Shown: positions 44,751 to 57,972, counted from the first letter of the stretch. The stretch: 64,000 bases of DNA from Spongospora subterranea f. sp. subterranea (GCA_049724395.1 JAUGWO010000097.1:124001-188000); one strand, 5' to 3'. Translations and numbers: made by a program. The notes: generated by a model from the sequence alone, not told the origin.

Positions 44751-44978
44751 ATGGATCTACCCGAATACGTCAAGGAACTGGGAGGACAACTGCAACGATG
44801 CACAGAGGGTAGCAATGATCTATCTCAGATGCTGGAAGTATTAGGCCCAATATTGGCGGAAGGTCTCACAGAGGTTATCTCCCAAACGCAATCAACATCA
44901 GGGTGCCATAATCCGCTTTTATCTTTAGCCACGTATCTGATACGACATAATCCTAAACATTCCAAACCTTTACGGTAA
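44751..44978 (+). CDS. Dpy-30-motif small protein
   Basis: This single-exon, 75-aa protein has a C-terminal half, LGPILAEGLTEVISQTQ then PLLSLATYLIRHNP, that fits the Dpy-30 helical hairpin (family form LL.GL..L....P..P..FLA.YL...NP). The motif mediates dimerisation and docking, in histone H3K4 methyltransferase (COMPASS) complexes and in ciliary radial-spoke and adenylate-kinase proteins. Which of these roles applies here cannot be told. It lies between NRDE2 (plus) and THOC2 (minus), converging on the latter with 145 bp between stops. Confidence 0.7.
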   Translation: MDLPEYVKELGGQLQRCTEGSNDLSQMLEVLGPILAEGLTEVISQTQSTSGCHNPLLSLATYLIRHNPKHSKPLR

Positions 44979-45123
44979 GGGAGATTGTCCTCTTATAAAG
45001 GCATCCTAACGTTTCATTAGCTCCTTGGGGGTAAAAAGTCCATTGGGAATGTACAACAACAGAATTAGTACAACGCGAAAGAATAACCATGGATGGATAT
45101 AAGTTTTTACAAAATACACTGTA

Positions 45124-48100
45124 CTATTGCCTACGGCGACGTTGAGTTGATAATTCTCGTTCAGATCGTCGGCGGTCAGACCCTCCAGTTCGGCTTGACT
45201 CCGAATTTCGCTCTGTCCTGCTTGATTCGATGTTTCGATCAGGACGACCAATATCCGCTCCCCGATCCGGTATCGGTCGCTCAGAGCGGCTTGAGTCAGC
45301 AACACGATCTGATAATGCTCGATCAAATCCCCTTTCCGACCTGGATTCCATGAACCGATCAGCGTTCCGATTGGAGTCGTTGTTACGATCAGACTGTCGA
45401 CTAGAATCTGTAGCCCGATCCGATGTGTTCCGACCGTCACCTCCCCGGTCGCCCGACCCAGATTTCCTGTCAGAATTGGACCTGCTCGATTCCAAGATCC
45501 GATCAGATACCATTCCACGACTTTGATATTCTGTCCGATCATGATAATTGTCTCTGCTGGAGTCCAACCGCGAGGATGCCTCAGACCGATACGAGGAATT
45601 CTGTTTACGGTAAGTTTAATAGAAGGTGCGGCAAACATAACCGACTCACTTGTTGGTCTTGATGAGCAAATTTATCGCCAGACTCACGTTCAACCCTGCA
45701 CCAACGATGTTTAACAGTGGTAAACTCCAAATAAACTATTCACCAACCTTCGCCGTTTGTGTACATCTCCTTCAACGTTGGAGGAATGGCCTGTAGAGGA
45801 CGACACCTTAGAAGCAGACGGCAAGCTAGAACCGGAACCGCGACGATTATGTTCAACAGGAGATCTGGTCCTAGAATGACGCGGTCGATGAGCAGGTGGT
45901 GGCGATTCTTCATGAACTGGCGGTTCAAGAGGTGGCGCCACAGCGGCATCGCTGGCAATAGAAACAACTGGATTTGGAATGCTCGGTTTGACTTCCAACT
46001 CCTCAGTCCAGTCGGACTTGCGACGCTCTAGTTGAGCGTGGACGCCTTGTGACAGTATTCGCAAAGATGACCCTGGCTTCTGTAGTTCCATCAGCTGCGC
46101 TACTGACGCTAAAAGGCGCTGACCATGAGAGAGATATCGAGGATATTGCTCAGAGATAGCGGTTAGAAAAAGAAGCGCGTTCTGGACTAAATGAGGATCA
46201 GCAGATTTGAAAAGCCGACAGAGAGATTTGGCGATACGGTCATTCCATTTTTGATAGAATTGAGTGAAGACTTGAACTGAAATAATGACGGAACATGAGA
46301 CCGCAGTTAAATCACTAGACCATCCATATAGGGTTGGCATCAACGATGTGGCAGGACTATCCGAGGAACATGATGATCGCCATTCATTTAGATATTGCAA
46401 CACTTCACAGCAAAAGCGGCCAAATCGGGATGATTCGTTTGACGTAGTACTGGACAGAACTGGGATAACTAAGCGAACGATTTCGTTATAAAACTTGATT
46501 CGTAGAAAATCCAGCGGTATTTTGATCGTGCATCAAACGGGTGAATTTGGCGGCATATAGAGCGTCTGGGGCAGAGCTTGCAACGCGAGGAAGAACGCAA
46601 TGTTGTAAAAACAGAATTGTAGTTGTAGTCCTGTCAGCACAGTCACTTAACCACGACGACGCCTCGGAGGAAATTTTGCTCATAACAGAGGCATGATTAA
46701 GCTTCTGTTCGGCAAGATCTTTCTGCAGGCGCTCTTGGATTCGTTTAAGACGGTCTCGCTCTTTTTGGACTTTTCGCGCGTCCCCTGTGGCAGTAGGAGC
46801 TTCAAGATTTGGCGATTTGCCCAACTGCACGATTTTAGCCTCAATTCGTCGCGACTGATCGTCGTACTGGTCTTGTGGGACGCAAATATCGTACAGCGAT
46901 AGCGACCAAAACATGGCAAACAGCGATGGAGATATTGACCGCCAGACAGATGCTGGCAGCAGGCGACGGCAACAACTTGCAAGAGTCACCGGCCCTTCTT
47001 CACTATGCTCGTCAGTTGGCGGGGCGGCAATTCTGGGAACATGCAGAACAGGACGAACAAGACTAAAAGCCATTTCTGACGAAAGATGATACTGATGAAC
47101 CAATTCATATAATGAGGGAACTGAATTGGCATACGTCTTCAAGGGTACAAGATGTACATCTAGGAATTCCTTGTAATAAAGCATTACTTCTCGAACCTGA
47201 TCTAACTGATGCCCAAGCGACCGAAGTTGAGAAGATTGTTTTCCCATCGGTGACTGGATAAGCGCAGTCAACTGTTCTGCTTGTTGGCCCATTAAAATAT
47301 AGAGCGGAGCAAGTAAAGAAGAATCCTATCAAGCACGCTGAGAAAACCAATATCGGAACAAAAACTGATGATGTAACCTGTAACGCTGATAAAAGGAATG
47401 GAGGATTGCGCTTGATCTTAGTTCTAGGTTGTTGTGACTCAATCAAAGCATCTTTGAGGGTACGAGATCCGCCTTGCGCAAAAATTTGGGCTCCACTCAT
47501 TTCTTCAATGATGACCACGGAAGACATGTTAGTAATCAGCTCCCTTAGAAGAGTAAGATCAACCGGACTGGATCCCGCTTTTAATTGCTTGGCAACATAT
47601 TCAACAAGGGGCTGCAGCTGAACGATATTGGGATACCGTCGAGCTAATAAACCGGCAAATGTACAAATTGAGCTAAACCATGACGCGGGCGTTAATCCGT
47701 CACTTGAAAGTTTGTCCCGAGAGAGGCAAAGATCGTGAAGCAAGGTGTACGGAATTGTGTCGTGGGACAGTGCAGTAAGATACTTAAATGAATCAATTGC
47801 GGGAGCGCTCAGGTTGTCAAATGATTGAATTTGCTCAATGACGAGCTGCATTACCACCAGCGGATTTTGGTGTGAAAATCTGGTGAGTTGTCGCCCAACT
47901 TCTTTAATTTTTCCAGCATTAATCCGTTTGCGAAAATATTTTGTATGTCTTTCGGCATAACGTAGAACCAGCGTCAACTCTGGATAAGCCGGGGAAAGGT
48001 ATATGCTATTTTTCCAGGCATGATATAAGGAATACCGATACTGATATTGGAGTTGTTGGAGCAATTGGTGCAGTTCAGAAGCGTTCCCCGTCGTCCCCGG

Positions 48101-49837
48101 CATAAGAGAATACGCGGGGAGAATGGAGTGGCACAATATCAGATTAAGGACCGGATGCGATTCGCAATTTACTTTAGTGTCGACCTGAGCCCAACGTTAA
48201 TGCATGTGATCCTCATCCTACATCGCCGAGCAGACAGCTTACCAGGCGTAGGTCTTGCACATAGCGAGTAATTACTCGACAGACCTTGGCGAAAACCACT
48301 ACGTGATTGCGAAGATGTGGTCCAATATAAGATAAATATTTCCATATCATTGGAATAGCGTCTACAAAATCTGAAAACTGTAACTCAATACCGCGATAGA
48401 CTGGGATTTGTTATTCTATGATAATTACCGATTTGCATTATACAATCCTCAGGGTTGGAGCGAAGGATACCAAATTGTTTTAGCGTCGAGTAATACGGCT
48501 CCAATTCCAATTCCAAATGTCGAGCCAGTCCGGCGCATACCGGATCATAACGGGCAGGTTGGACACCTGATGAAGCTTTCAACAAATCCCATGCAGCATG
48601 CACTGCATGGCCTTCGTTTTGCTCAAACAATGCCGCAACTAAATCGAGCTTCTGACACGGGCCTTGCCAAGTTGGAAACACAGGCATTGTGTAAGGCTAC
48701 AGTAATTTTGTTATACGTGCAATCAGCTATTGCAAATTCCCACTACCTTATCTTGAGGATCCCCCTTTTTGTCAGCGTTCAAATTAACATACGTGAAGGC
48801 CTCAATAGCGTTTCGAATCTCATCCTCAATCTGAATACGGATGGCATCAAGATCATCCATAGAATTTGGTAATAAGTATCCGGAAAAGAGGTCAATATGG
48901 TAAATGGCCTATGACAGAGATGTGACGATGTTTTCCTCGACCAAACAACTATGCACAAACCTGTCTCTGAATTAGCTCGACGGCAACCGCGTACATACTC
49001 GATGTGATAGTGGCCGGATTCCTTCGAAACTTCTCGCCAATGAGGGCGGTTAGAGTGGGTCCGGGTGACACCATCTGTAGAAGCAGACGATACAGCATTC
49101 CCCTTGATTGGTGGACATCTACCTCATCCGATCCTATCGGCAAGACCCGCGTTAGCAAACAGCAATCCCGAAAAATTGAGCGTGGCTGGTACCCAACATA
49201 AACAGGACGTGTAGAATAAGATCAGCGACTCGGTTAGGGTCAAGATCGAAATAACCGATTAAGCTTGTGATGCGATATTTGAAATGCGAAAACTGCAAAG
49301 ACGTCGTCCTGGACCTATGCAACTCAACCACTAATTTACTATATCCTTCAGTCTCTTCTCGGCATAAATTATATTTTGTTTGCGTATATAATTTTTTGGT
49401 TCTCCAGACAATGTCGTTTCTTCTCCCTTGTTCCGATGACGGTATAATTTCGGCTTTTTCCAGAAGATTATGTTCTAGGCGAACGCGAAGCAAAGCCGTG
49501 GGAAGCATTGAATGCGATGCCAGCGCTTTAACGAAACCAACGAAAACAGCACTTTCTCCCTTTCCGTCGATTTCACACCAAATTACAGAAATGATGTCGC
49601 AAAATATGGACTGAACATTGGGTTCCTCGATCTAAAAAACGTTGAGAATTTTTACATCGAACGCTAATTGGAACCCGATTCTACAATGGTTTTGAAAGAC
49701 GATGCGTTCAGCAGATCGTCTTGGCTGGATCGAACGGCGGCTCGGCAGAGGTCGAGTATGGCGGCGGCGATCTGGCCCGACGAGCCCTGCTCGGCGGCCG
49801 ACGTCAGCCTGGCCAACAGAGCGTCATCGATGGACAT
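45124..49837 (-). CDS. THOC2: THO complex subunit 2
   Basis: This is the scaffold subunit of the THO/TREX complex, which couples transcription to mRNA export in the nucleus. It is multi-exon. The N-terminus (MSIDDALLARLTSAAEQGSS) splices to a block with KYNLCREETEGYSKLVVEL and IGYFDLDPNRVADLIL, the most conserved THO2 region. Further on come YQYRYSLYHAWKNS, MFWSLSLYDICVP with SSWLSDCAD, LQHCVLPRV then ALYAAKFTRLMHDQN, and FYQKWNDRIAKSLC. The C-terminal tail (from about 45700 down) is a low-complexity Arg/Asp/Ser region with many SDR and DR dipeptides, as is usual for THO2. The tail is built from two short exons plus the last frame ending RRRRQ at 45124. I estimate about 1,300-1,450 residues; exact borders of the internal exons were not all worked out. 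Confidence 0.9.
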
Positions 49838-50248
49838 GGTGGGGCTGGCTGGTTAAGATTTCGGTGTGAAAGGGTGGTCGATATGGCCCCTGGATCTTTG
49901 TTGATGATCTGTTTTTTCCCACACCTTCTCCCTGCCCCTTCACCGTCGCTTTACCGATCGATTAAAGATAATGCCGTCACGTCATCCACAGTCAGACGGG
50001 AATACAAGTGCATGTCATGATGACCCCCCCCCCCACTTCATCAGCAGCCACCGCGTTGATTCGCATGACTGGTAGAACCGGTTTCCCGACGGGGCATCGC
50101 TCCTCCTGAATCTCTGCACCAGTGTTCCCATCCGGCCTGGCTCACAATTCCTTGCCGTAGACCCCAGGGGTCGTCTGAAAATGTGGATATATCAAATTCG
50201 GCAACGTCTGTAGAATATTTCATGGCGATAACTTTGACATTCATTCAA
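49838..50248. other. THOC2 upstream region with a poly-C run and a 67-codon minus frame
   Basis: A run of about 12-13 C occurs at 50023-50035. A minus-strand ATG frame (50244-50041) starts 2 bp after the DHHC stop codon and ends in RGGC; it contains FDISTFSDDPWGLRQGIVSQ and could be a last exon of the DHHC gene or a separate small gene. THOC2 promoter elements should be between 49838 and 50040. Confidence 0.4.
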
Positions 50249-51536
50249 TCAGAAACGTAAAAAGTGGTGGTGATAAAAGCAGTAAGACGATATCCGTTCA
50301 ATAAATTTTGGAGACGCGTTTATGAGTAGTTGGATATTTATATAACGTCGATTTTCTGATTGGATAACTTGTTGAACATTGTCTAGATCGGAATCGAATA
50401 CGTCTATTTCGACGTCGTCAGTATCGCCCCAGGTTGTGTTGTGCCTCAACCGCCTCGTGGCGTATAGAAACTCCTGTTGAACCCGCGATCATTGGACAGA
50501 TAATCTTAGCTAAGGGCCAAACAACGTACAGATCTGGGCGTCCTGGAACAGTCCTCCAGCATATTGGCAATGATTCCTTGGTCGTATTTGGCCGGCAATA
50601 CGAATCGGGATCGTTGGGAGGCCTGAGAGTGCATACGTTGACTGTAAACCCGATTTGTGACAATGCATTCCCAGGTCGTTCGGTTCTTCATCGTTAACGT
50701 CATATGGCCAATCCAGAGACAAAACGATACGATGAACAGAAACGACGTCATGAAGGTCGTCAGCAAATATAAGCAATTCCACATTAAAAAAGACGAATCC
50801 AGGTCAACGGACGGTGCCGACCCGAAGAAGTCCATACTTTCATACGACTATGAGGAAGCAACGACGATGAGAAGAGGATATTTACCGTTTAAGGACGATA
50901 TTCTGACACTTATGGCTGCACAAAGCATCACCATACTTTGTGTGAAGCAGTACATGACGAATAAATGATGGGTTCGGGCGCCAATGCATGCATTAAGAAA
51001 CGGGCAATGATGATCGTATTTGGCGACGCACCGATCGCATTGCCGGCAATGGTGCGATCTTGGCGGCTGCAACAGCAGAATTACTGGAACGTGATGATCC
51101 AACGGTTTTGCGGAACTTACGGTAGTATGATCGCAAAGAAAACAATATTGGGAATCGTTCTCAATCGCGTTTCTGAAATTGTCCACGGTTTCAACAGTAA
51201 TGGATACCTGGTCATTGGGGACTGAATTCCGTTTGAGCAGACCAGCGGTCTCGGTCATGATCGGTGCTGCTTGATCATCACCGGTTTCTGCAATTTGCGA
51301 TGTCAGTTCGCTGAAACCACCGGTGTCGACAGCTTACGTTTGACGGTCGGAAGCGCGTCAGATTTTCGCGGAGGAAGTTGCTCTTTGAGCAGTAAAACAA
51401 TCACGTACCCAGGGTCTTGAAGCCATATGGTCACGTACAGGACATTCGACGACGCCAACAGAGCCAGGAATATTAAAACACCTAGAACCGCACAGAGTCG
51501 GTGACTAGCGAATCGTGTGAACAACTGCCCTAACAC
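50249..51536 (-). CDS. DHHC-type protein S-palmitoyltransferase
   Basis: This integral membrane enzyme attaches palmitate to cysteine residues. A membrane pair (VLGVLIFLALLA, VLYVTIWLQ) is followed by the conserved DPGYV motif, a polar loop, and the zinc-binding Cys-rich domain: YCFLCDHTT joins across an intron to PPRSHHCRQCDRCVAKYDHHCPFLNACIG. The catalytic Cys is in DHHC. Two more membrane segments (FVMYCFTQSMVMLCAAISV and LLTTFMTSFLFIVSFCLWIG) come next, with the TTxE-like motif NRTTWE. The tail ends at 50249 if the exon joins near 50485-50560 are right. The start codon was not found; the open frame begins at a non-ATG at 51536, and a frame at 51931-51698 may be an upstream exon. Confidence 0.85.
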
Positions 51537-52509
51537 GCTGCGCTAATTGGCGAAAATCCGCCAAAGAACATCTGATAAATGTACGATTTCTCAGTGGACA
51601 TATTGATTGCAATTGTCCAGACTTCAAGGGTAATATACAGCGACAACATTTGCCAATCTCCTACTCGGCAAAATCAGAGAATGATAATCCACGAGACTCA
51701 CTCTGACTCAGCCGATTTTTCTGTGCCAATAGCGAGCGAATCTGTGTCGTCCAAGATGGGTGGCCATGATCTGCCATCCATATACAGTACTATCTCTGGG
51801 CAACTATTGCCAGAAAACGGTGTCGATAGGGCCGAGACCGACTGGCGACTGGCTGACACGTGGTGCCGGTGGCGCCAGGCCCGCCATGTCGGGCATTGTC
51901 CCATCCGGAGAATTGCCCCCCGCTCCGTCAATCAGAATCCGAAATGGAAAACGATTTGGAAAAAGGGAAGCGACTGCTTCTTCAAATGTCTCGTTTTCAG
52001 TGGTTTTTCACGAAATTGTCTAGAGTTCTTTGACTCCATTTTCCCATGGTGTTTACTGGATGGCATTTTTACAGGTCGCGGTAAAATACGTCGGACTTGA
52101 GAATCCGGGACCGTCGCATTCCAAATAGTTATATACGTAGCAATATTCCACGAGGCAGGTTCGTGCCTATCAATATATTTCGATGCACGTAAACGACCCA
52201 TACTCGCAATTCCGATTCGAATTGTATATTGAGTGAACATCAACGGTCATGCGAATTACGATAACACCCAACTAGCTCGGACCAACACCGAATTGTGGGA
52301 GGCGGAGATGTCTCCAGTTGCAGTAAGACGTGCAGTAAGCGATGACGATTCTCATGGTTGAGCCAGGTCGATGGCTGACGAGAGCAGCCAACCGACACAT
52401 GTACAGGGTATTGTATGACTGTCGAGCAACTGGTGGGGCGGTTGCGCATGTTGGCACTTTACGTTAAGGTCCATCGACATATCGGCTAAGCACATTATCG
52501 CAAATCAAC
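51537..52509. other. unassigned region between the DHHC and BCKDHB genes
   Basis: The left part may hold first exons of the DHHC gene; a hydrophobic frame with LYITLEVWTIAINMSTEKSY on the minus strand near 51560-51650 looks coding but could not be joined. A minus-strand frame at 52449-52240 has no recognised domain. BCKDHB promoter elements should lie just before 52510. Confidence 0.4.
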
Positions 52510-53680
52510 ATGATTCATCGCTGGGTAGGACTTCCTTGGGCTAAATATGGGACACGAACCATGGGCACTGCTGCTAGTAGTTCCATGAACTTATTCGGGG
52601 CGGTCAACGACGCGATGAGGATCGCTTTGGAAACGGATGAGACGGCGGTGCTCTTCGGAGAGGATGTCGCTTTTGGCGGGGTCTTCCGATGCTCTATGGG
52701 TCTGCAGTATGAGATTATTGTCCATCAAAACAGCAGCTGTTATTTGATTCTGGATTAGGGAGAAGTTCGGGGGCGATCGTGTTTTCAACACTCCATTAAG
52801 CGAGCAAGGAATTGCCGGGTTTGCGATTGGGATTGCCTCAAATGGGCATACAGCCATCGCTGAAATGCAGTTTGCCGATTACATATTCCCGGCATTCGAT
52901 CAGGTGCGGTACTGCCTAATATGACCTATATGTTTTGAGGACTCATTCATATCTTAGATTGTGAACGAAGCTGCCAAATACCGGTATAGGTCTGGTAATG
53001 AGTTCAATTGCGGGAAACTAACCATCAGAGCTCCATACGGTGCTGTTGGTCATGGTGGTGTCTACCATTCGCAATCCCCTGAAGCATATTTCACACATAC
53101 CCCTGGTTTGAAAGTCGTCATTCCAAGAGGACCCAAGCAAGCTAAAGGCCTGCTATTGGCATCGATACGTGATCCTAATCCTGTAATTTTTTTTGAACCT
53201 AAGGCTCTTTATCGGGCAGCAGTTGACGATGTCCCTACCGGAGACTATACTCTACCGCTTGGGAAAGCAGAAGTCGTAAGGCCGGGTGATCATGTCACCG
53301 TTGTCGGGTACGGCGCACAAATGCGCGTTCTAACTGCAGCATGTGCAAAAGCTGAAGAAGAGCAGATTTCGTGTGAATTGATTGACCTACAGACATTATT
53401 GCCATGGGACGTCGACACTGTCCAAAAGTCGGTTGAAAAAACGGGAAGATGCGTCATAAGCCATGAGGCACCAATAACGAGCGGATTTGCCTCAGAGGTA
53501 GCTGCAACTATTCAACAAAGATGTTTTCTTCAGTTGGAGGCACCTATAACTAGGGTATGCGGGTATGATACGCCTTTCCCTTTGTCGTTCGAGAAGTTTT
53601 ACTTGCCAGACGTGCTGAAATGCTTCGAAGCCATCAAACACGTGGCAAACTATTTGATCAAGCGAAAACTGTACAATTAA
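52510..53680 (+). CDS. BCKDHB: branched-chain 2-oxoacid dehydrogenase E1 beta subunit
   Basis: Three exons (52510-52706, 52759-52903, 52958-53680) sum to 355 codons, 354 aa. The E1 beta subunit pairs with E1 alpha to decarboxylate the 2-oxoacids of Leu, Ile and Val in the mitochondrial matrix using thiamine diphosphate. The sequence follows BCKDHB closely: [116 protein letters not shown] and [10 protein letters not shown]. These separate it from the pyruvate dehydrogenase E1 beta subunit. The N-terminal 35 residues can serve as a short mitochondrial targeting peptide. It ends 37 bp from the stop of the convergent RhoGEF gene. Confidence 0.95.
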
Positions 53681-53717
53681 TACAATTATAGTAGATTTAT
53701 TTTTAAGCAATGGTCAA

Positions 53718-56700
53718 TCAATACCTTTTGAATGTTCGTTTGTCGCATTTTTGGTCAATATCGATCAATCGGGTTCTGGCCCCGCAATTCGTACAGAATG
53801 CAAGCGAGTATATTCTACCGCAAGTTAAGCATTGCCGTTGTAAGGAACCGGAAGGTTGTTCTGAGAGTTGCGAGAATGAGAGTCGAGAAAGAAGTTTTGC
53901 TGATGATGATGGCAGTGGGGAATTGAGCATCACTTCTTTTGCCGAATTCGAAGAATGTAAACAGGAAAATACATCGCCTTCCACGGTGGGGTCATCTTTC
54001 CAGTTCAAGAGAGACTGCATCAAAGAGGTCGATTCTGAATGGGTCGAGGAGAAAATATTGATGTCCCTGTGCCCGTCAAAAGTTGATCGTATACATGTCA
54101 CAAACAGACCCGAGTTGCCAAGTTCAACAGTCTCATTGGTAAAACTGATGTTTGTTCGCGAAGACCGATAAATTTCTGGTTTCCCGTCACCTTTCTCCAG
54201 CACCAGAATACAAAGGTCGGTGGTTAGGATCAACAATCGTTCACTGTTTGTACAATTAAAACAGACCGATATTATCAGGACGAAAACTTACGATGATGGC
54301 GTGCTTCCGACTGAGGTTTGGACAATCGTCTGAAACATTAGCTTTTGCTTTGACATCAGACTTGGCGGCAAAAAAAGAATTCTGGCACATCGCAAAACAA
54401 CACTCCGATCCCGGACACGATTGATTAACAGTGCAATTCCCCCACTGAATTGCTGCAATAGATCATACGATGGATCAGATTCTACTGTCACCTCTCGGAA
54501 TAGCAGCTGATGATATGCTCGGATTCGCTGGAGAGGCATCATGCACAGATCGAAGGCGCTTAATGAAATACCAAATAGGAGACGCTGCCAATTAAATTTT
54601 TTCTGCCAAGGTCGAGCTGATACCTGCTCCAACGAATCGTAATATGAGCGGATGAATAGGCGAGAACAGCTCAAAAGAGTTGGAAAAAACCGGAGTATCC
54701 ATGTATGTAAAGTACTTCGTAATGTCCATTTGGTCAAGCGATCTTCCAGCTCACTGATCATGAGCATTTGAACTTCTATCAAAAGCCTGAAGGTTACACA
54801 AAACTCAGCGATAGCAGGAGAGATGGCTCCTCTGCCTATGGGAAGTCGAAATTCGCCGTTGCCAGTCAGACGTCCCTGCAATGAAAAAGGAGATTCATGT
54901 AGTTTGGTGGAATCAGATAAAAGGGCATCTAGATGTTGCCTCGTGATAGGCATATTTGGTGGACGGTAAACACAATCACTATTGAAACTAGGTTGATTGA
55001 CGTCATCAAACAACGAACCGAAGTAGACCTCGAACAGTTCCAACTGCAATTTGTTAGCTTGCTTCCCATTGTGAAGAAAATCGTAAAGGAAGGCAACGCG
55101 TGGGCACACAATGGTCTCTGAATTACCACAAAGACCGCAGAACCGATTGTTAACACTGTCGACCCTAAATTCATAACACGAGGAGCATTGAACTCTTGGA
55201 GGAACATTCTCAGAACCGGCTTTCTTATTTGGAGGCTTCAATAGAATATGTCTCAATTGCATTAATGGGGCAGATAAATGTGTTGGCGGTTCCAGACGAG
55301 GCACTCGACAGGTTGACTTGCTATCGAAATCGACAAGCCTAGTTAAACCCAGTTTTCTACTATGCCTCATTCGGCGTGCCTCACTACTGCCAAGTTCTCC
55401 TTTGGGAAGAGTGATCGGAGCCCAATCGTCGTCGTTTGTACTTTGGCTATCGTCAGGGCTTTCACTGCCGAGTACGCCCCGAAAATGAGCCAACTGACAA
55501 TTTCTGCAGACAACTGCTCGACCATCGACTTTATCGCTTAGAAGCGTGGCCGCGCTGAGACATGGAGCGCAACAGAGCTGTACTTGGCACCATGAACACG
55601 AAGAATAACTGGGGAATTGAACAATTCGGCTAACAGATTTCGAGCACGAAGGACAAGGTTTCGCATGCGATATTGAGAATCCACGTTTTTGCTCCAATTT
55701 GAACAATTTGCGGATGCGATGCCCTTCAAAAGGGGAACTTGCAGAAAGCACAACATGTACGTTGGGAGACCAGAACTGAATTTTTACGTCATCTTCTGAT
55801 TCACCATACATTCGAGACGAAACGATAGGTATTCGAGCTTTGTCACCACGACTACCGGTAGCCGATGAAATAATAATTTGCCGTTGATAAAACTGTAGGC
55901 GGCATTGCTCGCCGCGGTACAAGACCCACATTTCAGGCATGTCGCTGTTATAACTTGCTTCAACTGCCAACTTTTGCGCCTGCTCGACGGCCTGAGCCCA
56001 TCGGTTGGATTCAGCAGGTTGTGAACTTGATAAACGGTATAGTCGTCCATCGGGACAGAGAATCTCGATACATTTGAGTCTGTTGACAGTAATAACTTGA
56101 ATAGAACAAAAATAAAGCTCCAATACATCAAACACGAGAAGCGATGTGTGGCTAAAAGGGTCCGACCGAGATAATATCAAAACATCTGTGAAGAGGGTTG
56201 CAAATATTGGATAATCACAAAGTTCTTTTGATAGGAAAGGTCGGCGTTTGCCGGAAAGCAATTTCATGAGATTGGAAGTGTGACGCGTGTGATCATAGTC
56301 AGCAGTGATGCGATCTTTATAGCTGCATATGAGGTCACCATGTAATAACGCCATCCTTGTTGTGTTGTGTGAAAGATCAATTCCAAGAAGATGATTAAGA
56401 GAACATATCTGCTGGCGTTGACGACAATGCTCCACAGATTGTAGTATGTGCGATGTCGCACTGTCCACAAGTTTTAAGGCTCTTGATAATGGTCCATGAT
56501 CGCTATGATCAGGGGCTGTACGAGAAAGTAGCCCTTTCAGCATCATTTCGTAGTACGGCAGTCGGCAAAGCGGTGATGTAAGAATTTGCCGAGTTTTCGC
56601 TGACAAATCAGCTGATTTGAGTGCAGGAGGGACGCCAATCGCATTACTATCAGTACACCGTTCAATGGCGGCAACGACGATGCCATACCCGCATGCATAA

Positions 56701-57146
56701 GGGCGTAATAGCACCCGAACCATACCGATATTATCAGCAACTACATCTCCAATTTTTGAACTAACTTCCAACCACGAATTCTTAATTTCTTGTAATTGAT
56801 GTAAGAAGTTGGAATGGAAGTTCCTTAAGAGTTTAATTGAAGACATAAACGAGGGAATTCCTGGAAGAAGATCTGAAGAAGTCGGTACATTGCAAATCCG
56901 TTCAAGTACCGGAAAAGCTACGCGCTCAATCAAAAAATCAAGGCCAGCAAGATACTATGCACATGGAGTAATTAGTCAATGTCAGCCAATAAATAAAAAC
57001 ATCTGTCGAACCTCCCCTTCACTATCGACCCATTCATGAAGCAAGCACAGCCTTGGAGAACTGAGTTCGTCCGCCGCTTGTTCAACGCCTTCATCTTCAC
57101 CTCCGCTGCGATCCGCTGGATCCGTCGAAGAACGGTCAGAAGTCAT
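53718..57146 (-). CDS. tandem DH-PH Rho-family GEF with three Cys-rich zinc modules
   Basis: Three exons (57146-57012, 56954-54293, 54244-53718) sum to 1108 codons, 1107 aa. In order: a DH (RhoGEF) domain about 55-235 (FLIERVAFPVLERI, SPLCRLPYYEMMLKGLL), a PH-like region 245-375 (MALLHGDLI, LFTDVLILS, RWAQAVEQAQ), a second PH-like stretch, and an eight-Cys FYVE-like finger about 480-532 (CPSC, CSWC, CCAPC, CRNC) that lacks the basic RHHCR motif. A CSSC/CGLC zinc ribbon lies near 636-656. A second DH-like domain follows at about 680-890 (LFEVYFGSL, AFDLCMMPLQRIRAYHQLL), then a PH-like region (RLLILTTDLCILVLEKG), and a final CLTC/CTNC ribbon. It should activate Rho/Rac/Cdc42 GTPases at membranes. 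The second DH is the weaker match. Confidence 0.8.
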
Positions 57147-57972
57147 AATGCATTATCTAGGTGGGCGCACGAGTGACTTTGTCTATGATAGTGAAATATA
57201 TGGAGGGGGCGAAGGGGCCTCCCCCTGCACTTTGGTTGGGGTCGAGTTTGGGGCTATGAGGATTATTTGACACAGGGCCCCCGTACTTGCATTACATGAC
57301 AAGCGAACACGTTAGTTCATAGAGCGGTAGATATATGTCAACACAATCATGTGCGAACACGTCAGATTTGTGGATATTGTGCAAATATGAACATTGTACC
57401 AGAGCTGAGAGAAGTCGGCGGGCAGCCGGGCACCAAGGTCCGTGCCGTGATTTAACCAAACTGATCATCACGGCGCTCTGATCCGCGTCACCGAACCTGA
57501 TGGAAGAAGACGGGGAAGTCCATGACCATGGCCTGGGCGTATCCAGTACGAATTTAGTATTTAATACGTACACTGTTCTGAACGTGAGTGTTCTGTCGTA
57601 GGACTGCTTCGAAAGTATGCCCCGACTCCGTTTTTGATTTATCGCCAACGAAAACTTCCTCAATTGCAGAAACAAAACCCTCAAGCAAAGGTATCTTTTC
57701 ACTTTGCTTGCGCCCTCTCGATGAAATTCAGTTTTGCTGATAGATCGCGGATTTAGTAAAAATTCTCCAAGTTCAATGGAAAGAAGAGGATCTGACCTCT
57801 CAAGCTCGCATTGAGTGCACTCTGGTTAGCGATATCATCAGGGGCCAGCTTCGAGAATCTTTAGTTTACTCGAGCAGTAACCAGATTTAAATACCAAACA
57901 TGATATGATTTGCTGTTAACATTAAATTTAGGTATTACTACTTGGCTTTCGAATACCAAAGATTCCAAACAG
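57147..57972. other. intergenic between the divergent RhoGEF and ARID genes
   Basis: Both promoters should lie here. A GC-rich patch with GGGGGCGAAGGGGCCTCCCC occurs near 57197-57216. A 136-codon minus frame (57702-57292) shows no domain, and a plus-strand frame in the same place looks equally plausible, so neither is called. The ARID coding frame is open upstream of its first good ATG to about 57910, where an acceptor-like AAATTTAG may mark an earlier exon. Confidence 0.45.

Noticed and set aside
57292-57702. 136-codon minus-strand frame between the RhoGEF and ARID genes
   Set aside because: No domain, no splice support, and an equally plausible frame lies on the other strand; it is likely promoter sequence.
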